Part shown: positions 1 to 5,465 of the stretch, in pieces | Position numbering within the stretch: position 1 is the first letter of the stretch | How the letters are laid out: each line of letters opens with the position of its first letter | NCBI GenBank assembly: GCA_903927605.1 | Contig: CAIYNT010000043.1 | Coordinates: 1-14,580 of the forward strand | Origin: an uncultured Holophagaceae bacterium | Lineage (GTDB): Bacteria > Acidobacteriota > Holophagae > Holophagales > Holophagaceae | DNA: 14,580 bases | Direction: 5' to 3' | Notes under the pieces: model-generated | Database searches by the model: none | What the model saw: the letters and a program-made list of their open reading frames with translations, nothing else | Told to the model about the DNA's origin: nothing | Program-made: the position numbers and the translations under genes

Positions 1-321
1 AAGAAGGCTGAAGCTGCTGCCCCCAAGGCCGAGAAGAAGACCAAGGCCAAGAAGGCCAAGGCCAAGAAGACGACCGAAGAGAAGAAGGCCCTGACCGCCG
101 AGGAGAAGAAGGCTGAAGCACCTGCTCCCAAGACCGAGAAGAAGACCAAGAAGGTCAAGAAGTCTGCCAAGAAGGTCGAGGCTCCTGCTGCCGAGGCAAA
201 GAAGGTTGAGCCCAAGAAGGCCCTGACCGCCGAAGAGAAGAAGGCTGAAGCCGCCCCCAAGGCCGAGAAGAAGTCCAAGAAGGCCAAGAAGGCCAAGAAG
301 ACGACCGAAGAGAAGAAGTAA
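1..321 (+). CDS. Lys/Ala/Glu-rich repetitive protein, histone H1-like C-terminal part (5' end outside window)
   Basis: Frame 1 is open from the first base to a TAA at 319-321, giving 106 residues. The composition is extreme: almost only Lys, Ala, Glu, Pro, Thr and Val, with Lys close to half. The chain is built from repeats: an [15 protein letters not shown] unit begins at residue 30 and again at residue 74, and KKTTEEKK occurs near residue 22 and at the very C-terminus. Tails like this are known from bacterial histone H1-like or AlgP-like nucleoid proteins, where the Lys/Ala-rich part binds DNA non-specifically. The N-terminal part that would identify the family is outside the window, so DNA binding is inference from composition. 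A Lys-rich tail on a ribosomal protein or translation factor is also possible. A strong terminator follows directly, so this is the end of a transcription unit. Confidence 0.75.
   Translation, partial: KKAEAAAPKAEKKTKAKKAKAKKTTEEKKALTAEEKKAEAPAPKTEKKTKKVKKSAKKVEAPAAEAKKVEPKKALTAEEKKAEAAPKAEKKSKKAKKAKKTTEEKK
64..318 (+). repeat. Imperfect direct repeats inside the Lys-rich gene
   Basis: Two repeat pairs are visible at DNA level. Positions 64-87 and 295-318 are identical over 24 bases (encoding KKTTEEKK). Positions 88-115 and 220-247 match over 28 bases with one difference (encoding [10 protein letters not shown]). Shorter AAGAAGGCC-type words fill the space between. The near identity suggests recent expansion by slippage or recombination, so length may vary between strains. 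Confidence 0.8.
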
Positions 322-344
322 GCAGCTACCAATTGGTTCCAGAA

Positions 345-367
345 AAGCGGGCTTCGGCCCGCTTTTT
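345..367 (+). terminator. Rho-independent terminator with UUCG tetraloop
   Basis: The stem AAGCGGGC/GCCCGCTT has 8 perfect pairs, closed by a C(TTCG)G loop and followed by a T run (363-367). It lies 23 bases after the stop of the Lys-rich gene and before deoC. It separates the two transcription units and argues against a deoC start upstream of it (the frame is open back to a TTG at 333). Confidence 0.9.
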
Positions 368-413
368 CATGGGTGTCTTTCCCTGGGGAGGCCAGCCCGG
401 CCATCATGGTCCC

Positions 414-1253
414 ATGATCGACCCTCTCCTCGACCTCACTGCCGAAATCCGGGCTCGGGTGCCAGGGTGCCCAAGGGTGGATGTAACGGAACTGTTGGGC
501 TGCGTGGAAGGGTATGGTCTGTTTCGGGACGCCCGGGGCCTGCATCATCGATCCTTCGCGCAGGTCGCGCCCACGGAAGGCCCCTGGAATCTGGCCCCCT
601 TGATCGATCACACCCTCTTGAAACCCGAGGCCACTGGAGCTCAGGTGGAGAGCCTGTGCGCCGAAGCGGTTGAGTATGGGTTCGCCTCTGTCTGCGTGAA
701 CTCCCTCTGGGTCCCCTTGGCGGCCTCTCTGCTGAAAGGGAGCCAGGTTCGCACCTGCACCGTGGTGGGGTTCCCCCTGGGGGCCACCGCCAGCCAGGCC
801 AAGGCCTTTGAGGCGGAGCTTGCCCAGAAGGACGGCGCCGAGGAAGTGGACATGGTTCTGGCCATCGGCGCCGTCAAGGCCGGCGACTGGGAATCCGTTC
901 GGCGGGATCTCGAAGCCCTGAGATCCGCCGCCCCGGCGCCGACGGTTCTCAAGGTGATCCTGGAGACCTGTCTGCTGGACGATGCCGAAAAGGCCCGAGT
1001 CTGCGAGTTGGCCTGTGATGTTGGGTTGGACTTCGTGAAGACCTCCACCGGGTTCTCCACCGGTGGTGCGACGGAGGCAGATGTGGCACTCCTGCGGCGC
1101 ACGGTGGGGACGAGTCTGGGCGTGAAGGCCTCGGGGGGCATCCGGACCTATGAAGCGGCCCTCCGGATGGTTCGCGCCGGCGCCACACGCCTGGGATTGT
1201 CCGCGTCCGTGGCCGTGGTCGGCGGTGGCAGCACCGGCCCCGGACCTTACTGA
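414..1253 (+). CDS. deoC: Deoxyribose-phosphate aldolase
   Basis: Class I aldolase that splits 2-deoxy-D-ribose 5-phosphate into glyceraldehyde 3-phosphate and acetaldehyde in deoxynucleoside catabolism; cytosolic. With the ATG at 414 the protein has 279 residues. The aldolase core begins near residue 60 ([12 protein letters not shown]). Visible key residues are Asp146 in EVDMV, the Schiff-base Lys209 in VKTSTGF and the proton-relay Lys238 in GVKASGG. The family is normally about 220 residues, so the first 55-60 residues are an extension of unknown role. The 414 start is uncertain: GGGGAG at 385-390 is rather far upstream. An ATG at 369 or a TTG at 600, just before the core, are alternatives. 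The frame is also open to a TTG at 333, but that overlaps the terminator. mglB follows after 42 bases on the same strand, so co-transcription is likely. Confidence 0.9.
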   Translation: MIDPLLDLTAEIRARVPGCPRVDVTELLGCVEGYGLFRDARGLHHRSFAQVAPTEGPWNLAPLIDHTLLKPEATGAQVESLCAEAVEYGFASVCVNSLWVPLAASLLKGSQVRTCTVVGFPLGATASQAKAFEAELAQKDGAEEVDMVLAIGAVKAGDWESVRRDLEALRSAAPAPTVLKVILETCLLDDAEKARVCELACDVGLDFVKTSTGFSTGGATEADVALLRRTVGTSLGVKASGGIRTYEAALRMVRAGATRLGLSASVAVVGGGSTGPGPY

Positions 1254-1295
1254 AAGTGCGGTATCCTCCAGAAAGCAGTCCCATCGGAGGCGATC

Positions 1296-1793
1296 GTGGC
1301 GAAGCTTGATCTCATGTTGTACGAGGAGGAGTACAAACTCCTCCAGGAGATCATTGGCCGTCTCTCCAAGGATGCCTCCGCCAAGGTAGTCTTCCTGGTG
1401 GACAAGAATGGTCAGCAGATCGCCTCTGCCGGGGATGTGAAGAGCATCGACGCCACCAGCCTGGCCTCCCTGACAGCCGGCAACGTGGCGGCCACAGACG
1501 GACTCGCCAAGCTCATCGGAGAGAAGGAATTCAGCCTACTCTTCCACGAGGGCGAGAAGGATAACCTGCACATCTCCATTGTCGGCAAGCGGGGCATCCT
1601 GGTGGTGATCTTCGACCAGAATTCCAGCCTTGCCCTGGTCCGCCTGCGGGTGAAGAAGGCCAGCAAGGAACTGCAGGAGATCTTCGATCAGGTGGAACAG
1701 CGAGCCCAGAAAGAATCTGACACTGGCAGCCGCTTCGAGAGCCCCTTCTCGGAGATCACCGACGAAGACATCGACCGCCTCTTTGGCGACTGA
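1296..1793 (+). CDS. mglB: Roadblock/LC7-domain protein MglB, GAP partner of MglA
   Basis: 165 residues, starting at GTG with GGAGG 5 bases upstream. The roadblock/LC7 fold spans roughly residues 10-130. From memory, the sequence closely tracks Myxococcus xanthus MglB, including the stretches KVVFLVDKNGQ (30-40), SLASLTAGNVAA (55-66) and LVRLRVKKAS (114-123). The acidic end FSEITDEDIDRLFGD (151-165) matches the C-terminal helix that in Myxococcus contacts MglA and influences nucleotide exchange. In that system MglB is the GTPase-activating protein of MglA at the lagging cell pole and sets front-rear polarity. Here mglA starts 14 bases downstream, so the two are translated as a pair. Whether it drives motility, polarity or something else in this organism cannot be told from the window. 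Confidence 0.93.
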   Translation: MAKLDLMLYEEEYKLLQEIIGRLSKDASAKVVFLVDKNGQQIASAGDVKSIDATSLASLTAGNVAATDGLAKLIGEKEFSLLFHEGEKDNLHISIVGKRGILVVIFDQNSSLALVRLRVKKASKELQEIFDQVEQRAQKESDTGSRFESPFSEITDEDIDRLFGD

Positions 1794-1807
1794 GTCCAGG
1801 CGGGTAC

Positions 1808-2392
1808 ATGACCTTCATCAACTACGCGTCACGCGAGATCAACTGCAAGATTGTGTATTACGGTCCGGGCCTCTGCGGTAAGACGACCAACATCCAGTGG
1901 ATCTTCGAGCAGGCCAATCCTGAGAAGCGGGGGAAGCTGGTCAGCCTCGCCACGGAAACCGACCGTACGTTGTTTTTCGACTTCCTGCCGCTCGATATGG
2001 GCACCGTCAAGGGTTTCAAGGTCCGCTTCCACCTCTATACGGTGCCCGGCCAGGTCTTCTACGACGCCAGCCGCAAGCTCATCCTGCGTGGTTGCGATGG
2101 CATCATCTTCGTGGCCGACAGCCAGAGGGCCCGCATGGAAGCCAACATCGAGTCCATCGCGAACCTGGCCACGAACCTGAAGGAGAACGGTTTCGATATC
2201 CGTTCCATCCCCTATGTGCTTCAGCTGAATAAGCGCGACATGCCCTCGGCCGCATCCCTGCACGAGATGGAGCGCCTGCTCCGGTTCCGGAACGAGCCCA
2301 TCGTCGAGGCCGTGGCCAACAAGGGCACAGGTGTCATCGAGACACTCAAGGCCGCCGCCCGCCAGGTCCTCATGGAACTCCAGCGTGCCTAG
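1808..2392 (+). CDS. mglA: MglA-type small Ras-like GTPase
   Basis: 194 residues. The start ATG follows a modest GGCGGG site and sits 14 bases after the mglB stop. The G-domain motifs are intact: P-loop GPGLCGKTT (19-27), TETDRT (49-54), the G3-like TVPGQ (78-82, with Pro-Gly-Gln where Ras has Asp-x-x-Gly-Gln) and the guanine-specificity motif NKRD (141-144). TVPGQVFYDASRKLIL and the overall length match the bacterial MglA family rather than Rab, Ras or other small GTPases. MglA in its GTP form marks the leading pole and recruits motility machinery in Myxococcus; homologues occur in many non-gliding bacteria. Pairing with MglB supports a working GTPase switch. The gene ends 77 bases before the tRNA, and no clear terminator was seen between them. 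Confidence 0.95.
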   Translation: MTFINYASREINCKIVYYGPGLCGKTTNIQWIFEQANPEKRGKLVSLATETDRTLFFDFLPLDMGTVKGFKVRFHLYTVPGQVFYDASRKLILRGCDGIIFVADSQRARMEANIESIANLATNLKENGFDIRSIPYVLQLNKRDMPSAASLHEMERLLRFRNEPIVEAVANKGTGVIETLKAAARQVLMELQRA

Positions 2393-2427
2393 CGACCGGA
2401 ACCCGGGCGGCAGCAGAAGCCTCCTGC

Positions 2428-2455
2428 TTGAAACCCCGCTCCCATCCGGTAGAAT
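2428..2455 (+). promoter_or_regulatory. Sigma70-type promoter of tRNA-Asn
   Basis: TTGAAA (2428-2433) and TAGAAT (2450-2455) are separated by 16 bases. The expected start point is about 2461-2463, a few bases before the mature tRNA 5' end at 2469. Both boxes are close to consensus and the position fits a stand-alone tRNA gene. Confidence 0.7.
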
Positions 2456-2468
2456 GGGTATTCGACTT

Positions 2469-2544
2469 TCCGGAGTAGCTCAGGGGTCAGAGCGGGTGAC
2501 TGTTAATCACTAGGTCGGGGGTTCAAATCCCTCCTCCGGAGCCA
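2469..2544 (+). tRNA. tRNA-Asn (anticodon GUU)
   Basis: The full cloverleaf can be drawn. Acceptor TCCGGAG (2469-2475) pairs perfectly with CTCCGGA (2534-2540). D stem GCTC/GAGC is at 2478-2481 and 2490-2493. Anticodon stem GGTGA/TCACT (2495-2499, 2507-2511, one G-T pair) closes the loop CTGTTAA, with anticodon GTT at 2502-2504. The variable loop has five bases (2512-2516). T stem GGGGG/CCCTC encloses TTCAAAT (2522-2528). Discriminator G2541 is followed by an encoded CCA (2542-2544). GUU reads AAC and AAU (Asn). Confidence 0.97.
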
Positions 2545-2560
2545 GCAACAGCAAGGATCT

Positions 2561-2588
2561 ACGGCCACCAGCGATGGTGGCCGTTTTT
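2561..2588 (+). terminator. Rho-independent terminator after tRNA-Asn
   Basis: A perfect 10-bp stem (ACGGCCACCA/TGGTGGCCGT, 2561-2570 and 2575-2584) is capped by a GCGA tetraloop and runs into five T (2584-2588). It starts 16 bases after the CCA end of the tRNA. Confidence 0.92.
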
Positions 2589-2744
2589 GTCTGTGTCCCC
2601 TCCACGTACCCCGCACCATCCGAATTGTCAGAAGGATATGCCTTCCTACATCCCGCGCAAATGCTGATTTGCAGGATGAGCGTGAAGATTCTGGGAACCG
2701 GGAACCTGGGAACGGCGGCTCACACTGTGCGAACCGGACCGCCT

Positions 2745-2756
2745 AGGGGCGCCCCT
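2745..2756. repeat. Perfect 12-bp palindrome in the tRNA-fic gap
   Basis: AGGGGCGCCCCT is its own reverse complement. The surrounding 2589-2785 stretch has no convincing gene. It also holds a 6-bp hairpin GCAAAT/ATTTGC (2657-2662, 2667-2672) and three tandem GGGAAC words (2693, 2700 and 2708). No T run follows on the minus strand, so a fic terminator is not supported. Confidence 0.4.
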
Positions 2757-2785
2757 GTGGGCCTGATCTCAGAAGAACAGTTTGC

Positions 2786-3835
2786 TCACGGCAGTCCGTA
2801 CCACGCACCCCGGCCACTGCCGTGTTGCTTGAGATGACCTTGTCCAACCAAGGCACGGAGGTGCTGCTTCAGGGTGTTCCGGCTGGTGCCTGTCAGCAGG
2901 ATGGCGTTGGCCATGGTGATTCGGCCATGCTCACGGGCAAACTCGACAATCTTCAGCGACAGTTCCGGGAGCACGGCCAGCACCAGCTTCTCCCGCTCGA
3001 CCTTCTGTTTCAGACGACGCACCTGCTCGGTCAGCGACCGCAGGAAGAACAGCAGCCACGGCTGCCAGTTTGGTGCTTGAGTGCGGATCGTCCCCTGGGT
3101 TTGTCGGAGGGCGAGGTAGTAGGCTTCCTTGTTCTGCTCGATGACGCTTTCGAGCGAGGCGTAGGGCACATAGGCGTAGCCAGCCTGCAGGAGCAGCAGG
3201 GTCGTGAGCGCACGGCTGAGCCGTCCATTGCCATCCTGGAATGGGTGGATCTCCAGGAAGGCGACCACCCAAAGGCCGATGAGCAGCAGCGGGTGCAACC
3301 GTGCGCTTTGCTGTTCCTTCTGGAGCCAGGACACCAACTCGGTCATCAGGCGGGGCGTGTCGAAAGGCGTGGCCGTCTCGAATACGATGGCGACCTGCCG
3401 GTGATTCTCATCGAATGCCGCAACGCTATTGGGTGCGGTCTTGTAGCTGCCGCGATGCCGCTCATCCTTCTCGCTGTAGACCAGCAGATCGCGGTGCAGC
3501 TGCTTGATATGGTTCTCGCTGAGGGTGATCTCCGGCCAGGAGGAGAAGACCAGATCCATCACCTCGGCGTACCCGGCCACCTCCTGCTCATCCCGTGTGG
3601 CGAAGCTCTTGATCTGAAGGTTCGAAAACAGCCGCTCAACCTCACGATCGGACAGCTTGCTGCCTTCGATGCGGGTAGATGAGCCGATGCTCTCGATCGT
3701 TGCCACCCGTCTCAGAGCCGAGAGACGATCCGGTGCCAGCGTACCCAGTGCTCTCCACGCGCCCTTGAATTCGTCAATCTGAGCGATCAGTCCCAGGATC
3801 TCCGGGGTGATCTGGATGGTGTCGGATCGGATCAT
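2786..3835 (-). CDS. Fic-domain protein (probable AMP-transferase) with C-terminal winged helix
   Basis: Fic enzymes usually transfer AMP from ATP to a hydroxyl side chain of a target protein. With the ATG at 3835 (GGAT a few bases upstream) the protein has 349 residues. The catalytic motif HPFQDGNGRLSR (197-208) is complete, including His197, Asp201, Asn203 and Arg208. An inhibitory-helix motif of S-x-x-x-E-G form (Ser53-Glu57-Gly58) lies N-terminal, as in class II self-inhibited Fic proteins with an N-terminal Fic_N region. Residues about 295-345 look like a winged helix (ITMANAILLTGTSRNTLKQH), suggesting DNA binding. The frame is open to 4012, but the added N-terminus would cross the repeat array and resembles no domain, so I reject it. 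No antitoxin gene is adjacent, as expected for a self-inhibited type. The target is unknown. Its base composition looks less GC-rich than the flanking housekeeping genes. Confidence 0.9.
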   Translation of the reverse strand: MIRSDTIQITPEILGLIAQIDEFKGAWRALGTLAPDRLSALRRVATIESIGSSTRIEGSKLSDREVERLFSNLQIKSFATRDEQEVAGYAEVMDLVFSSWPEITLSENHIKQLHRDLLVYSEKDERHRGSYKTAPNSVAAFDENHRQVAIVFETATPFDTPRLMTELVSWLQKEQQSARLHPLLLIGLWVVAFLEIHPFQDGNGRLSRALTTLLLLQAGYAYVPYASLESVIEQNKEAYYLALRQTQGTIRTQAPNWQPWLLFFLRSLTEQVRRLKQKVEREKLVLAVLPELSLKIVEFAREHGRITMANAILLTGTSRNTLKQHLRALVGQGHLKQHGSGRGAWYGLP

Positions 3836-3849
3836 GGGTTCAATCCTAC

Positions 3850-3897
3850 ACCCAATTGCACCCATTAACCAATACAACACCCAATTAAACCCAATTG
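3850..3897. promoter_or_regulatory. 10-bp-phased ACCCAATT repeat array upstream of fic (probable operator)
   Basis: Read on the plus strand, ACCCAATT occurs at 3850, 3879 and 3889, with ACCCATT at 3860. A shortened ACCAAT at 3868 occupies the middle. Unit spacing is 10, then 19, then 10 bases, so all copies face the same side of the helix. The array lies directly upstream of the fic ATG, in the gap shared with the divergent Rrf2 gene. It resembles a cooperative operator. The Fic winged helix or the Rrf2 protein are the obvious candidate binders, but neither is shown by the sequence. Confidence 0.6.
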
Positions 3898-4023
3898 TTG
3901 TTTGGTTGGTCTGTGAAGGGTCTAGTTGATTTCTTAACGTAGTTGGAGAGGAACGGGCGTTTGGAGGAAGGGAGTTGACGCCCGTATGGAACCATTGAAA
4001 ACTACACCCCAAGAGGTGCTAGT

Positions 4024-4554
4024 TTGAATTCATCCATGTATGGAGCAGGTGCCGAGTACGCTCTGCATTCGCTTCTCACCCTTGCGACTCGCCCGGAGCC
4101 GGTCAGCGTCCGGGACCTTGCGACCTACCAGAAGATCCCCGAACGATTCCTCGCGAAGATCTTCACGCGCCTCAAGAAGGCGAAGCTGGTGGTTGGCATC
4201 GAAGGCATTTCCGGTGGTTTTGCCCTGGCCCGTCCCCCCGAAGAAATCCGGGTGATGGAGGTGCTGTCGGCGGTGGACCCGGATCGCACCCTATTTGCCT
4301 GTGCCGAGATTCGCAGTAATTGCGCACTCTTCGGCGAAAAGGCCCCCGGCTGGGCCACGGCGGGGACCTGTCGCATTCACGCATTCATGCTCGATGCTGA
4401 ACGAGTCCTTCAGGACTTCCTGGCTTCCAAATCGCTGGCGAACTTGGTCTGTGAATTCGAGAGCAAGGCCCCGAAGCGGTTCATTCATGAAACGGGAGTC
4501 TGGTTCCAACAGCGCAAGGCATCGCGAGTTCCAAACCACCGCACGAAGGCTTGA
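4024..4554 (+). CDS. Rrf2-family transcriptional regulator, probably Fe-S binding
   Basis: 176 residues. The TTG start at 4024 is chosen because AAGAGGTG (4011-4018) lies 5 bases upstream, whereas the ATG at 4036 would be 17 bases away. The N-terminal winged helix is typical of Rrf2: YALHSLLTLA (12-21), a recognition segment near IPERFLAKIFTRLKKA (38-53), and the wing GISGGFALARPP (61-72). Three cysteines in the usual cluster region are Cys93, Cys100 and Cys116, spaced more widely than in IscR or NsrR; Cys143 is a fourth. Rrf2 proteins with such cysteines sense Fe-S status, nitric oxide or redox change. An FMN-binding protein gene follows after 44 bases, the natural first target. A TTGACG at 3975-3980 could be its -35 box, with only a weak -10 match near 3998. 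The fic gene is divergent. Confidence 0.88.
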   Translation: MNSSMYGAGAEYALHSLLTLATRPEPVSVRDLATYQKIPERFLAKIFTRLKKAKLVVGIEGISGGFALARPPEEIRVMEVLSAVDPDRTLFACAEIRSNCALFGEKAPGWATAGTCRIHAFMLDAERVLQDFLASKSLANLVCEFESKAPKRFIHETGVWFQQRKASRVPNHRTKA

Positions 4555-4598
4555 TCTACTAGAAGGAAAACCGACCCACCCCATGCCAGGAGGCAGTT

Positions 4599-4973
4599 AT
4601 GGAAATCCCCGAGAAACTGACGCAGGTCCTAGAGAAGGATGGCGTAGTCGCAATAGCAACCTTGGGCCAGAACGGGCCGCACATGGTCAACACATGGAAC
4701 AGCTATATCCGCGTGACGGAGGATGGGCGGTTGCTGATCCCCGCTGGCTACATGCAGGTCACTGAAGCCAATGTTGACTTCAATGACCAAGTGCTGGTCA
4801 CCCTGGGAAGTTCCAAGGTGGCTGGTCTGCACGGTCCGGGAACTGGCTTCCTGATCAAAGGCAAAGCAACCTTTATCGCTTCTGGACCCGACTTCGAAGT
4901 GCTCAAAGCCAAGTTTGCCTGGGCCAGGGCTACCCTAGCGATTTCACCAGACTCCATCACACAGACGCTCTAA
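4599..4973 (+). CDS. FMN-binding split-barrel protein (Desulfovibrio FMN-bp type, PNPOx-like family)
   Basis: 124 residues with a perfect AGGAGG 5 bases before the ATG. From memory, the sequence aligns over its whole length with the small FMN-binding protein of Desulfovibrio vulgaris (about 122 residues). Shared stretches include GVVAIAT (15-21), GPHMVNTWNSY (26-36), TEANV (55-59), SKVAGLHGPGTGFLIKG (72-88) and a C-terminus ending QTL. This family folds as a flavodoxin-reductase-like split barrel, binds FMN as a dimer and is thought to carry electrons or act as a small flavin oxidoreductase; its partner is unclear. The position after an Rrf2 regulator suggests induction by redox or nitrosative stress (inference). 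The 59-residue helix-turn-helix gene follows after 31 bases. Confidence 0.9.
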   Translation: MEIPEKLTQVLEKDGVVAIATLGQNGPHMVNTWNSYIRVTEDGRLLIPAGYMQVTEANVDFNDQVLVTLGSSKVAGLHGPGTGFLIKGKATFIASGPDFEVLKAKFAWARATLAISPDSITQTL

Positions 4974-5004
4974 ATCCTCTCCCTCAATCCTTCCTGGAGG
5001 CCCC

Positions 5005-5184
5005 ATGCCCACCGAGACTCCGACCCTGCTCACCGCCAGTGCCATGGCCAAAGTCCTGAGTGTCTCTGACGCCAAGGTCAAGAAGGCCATCCTTGAACTG
5101 GGCTTGGTCCCGGCCGCCAAAAAAGGCTGCTGCACCTATTTCACCTCCGAGGACCAGAAGAAGATCAAGGCTGTTCTGAAATAA
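5005..5184 (+). CDS. 59-residue helix-turn-helix-like small protein
   Basis: The ATG at 5005 follows TGGAGG (4995-5000) at ideal distance, and the frame runs to TAA at 5182-5184. The sequence has an amphipathic, MerR- or excisionase-like look: LTASAMAKVLSVSDAKVKKA (9-28) reads as helix-turn-helix, then an AKKGCCTYFT turn (38-47) with a Cys pair, then a closing helix ending KIKAVLK. High Lys content fits nucleic-acid binding. It is the third gene of an apparent unit with Rrf2 and the FMN-binding protein (31-base gap). I do not recognise a named family. It could be a small regulator, an excisionase-like recombination factor, or an antitoxin-like protein without a visible toxin. Confidence 0.7.
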   Translation: MPTETPTLLTASAMAKVLSVSDAKVKKAILELGLVPAAKKGCCTYFTSEDQKKIKAVLK

Positions 5185-5193
5185 TGCCGAGGA

Positions 5194-5236
5194 GTGGACG
5201 GATGGGCCGACACAGCCTAGATCCGATACGGTCCAC
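5194..5236 (+). other. Imperfect hairpin after the small HTH gene
   Basis: GTGGAC (5194-5199) can pair with GTCCAC (5231-5236), and CGGAT (5199-5203) with ATCCG (5221-5225), leaving a bulge on the 3' side. It begins 10 bases after the stop codon. No T run follows, so it is at best a factor-dependent end or RNA-stabilising structure. Confidence 0.3.
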
Positions 5237-5335
5237 AAGAAAGTAACCTCACTCCGTACAAAACCCTCACAGAGGAGTTGCTTGATCGTCTGGAACATAC
5301 GCCAATACTGAGTTCTAACTTATAGGTAGACTGGG

Positions 5336-5374
5336 CTGTTAATCACTGGTTTGGTGTCCCAATACTTCGGATGA
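5336..5374 (+). pseudogene. Degenerate 3'-half copy of tRNA-Asn (candidate)
   Basis: CTGTTAATCACT (5336-5347) is identical to the anticodon loop plus 3' anticodon stem of the tRNA-Asn at 2500-2511. The following 18 bases match the variable and T-arm region at about 12 positions if one base is skipped, and TTCGGA near 5366-5371 recalls the TCCGGA acceptor end. No 5' half is present and the T stem is not preserved, so it cannot be functional. Chance similarity is possible. It lies inside the roughly 280-base gap before the DUF3365 gene. Confidence 0.3.
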
Positions 5375-5396
5375 TCCAGGTTCTCGCGGGACACCA
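5352..5396 (+). promoter_or_regulatory. 9-bp inverted repeat upstream of the DUF3365 gene
   Basis: TGGTGTCCC (5352-5360) is the exact reverse complement of GGGACACCA (5388-5396), with 27 bases between. It sits about 70 bases before the ATG at 5466. It could be an operator or a leader RNA stem. A weak promoter-like pair, TTGATC (5282-5287) and AATACT (5304-5309) with a 16-base spacer, lies upstream and would place the repeat inside the transcript. Confidence 0.35.
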
Positions 5397-5465
5397 CACT
5401 AGCTGGTCTAAAGTAGTGAGCGTGACCATCCGGATCACCCGGTTATCTTGGTCAGGGAGGCCCTC

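Noticed and set aside
2574..2837. 87-codon plus-strand ORF after the tRNA
   Set aside because: Starts inside the terminator stem and runs into the antisense of fic; no RBS or domain.
2822..3682. 286-codon plus-strand ORF
   Set aside because: It lies fully antisense to the fic gene, whose catalytic motif is intact; its translation resembles no family and is a GC-rich shadow.
3836..4012. N-terminal extension of the Fic frame to 4012
   Set aside because: It would put the phased repeat array inside the gene, lacks an RBS, and the added residues match nothing in Fic proteins.
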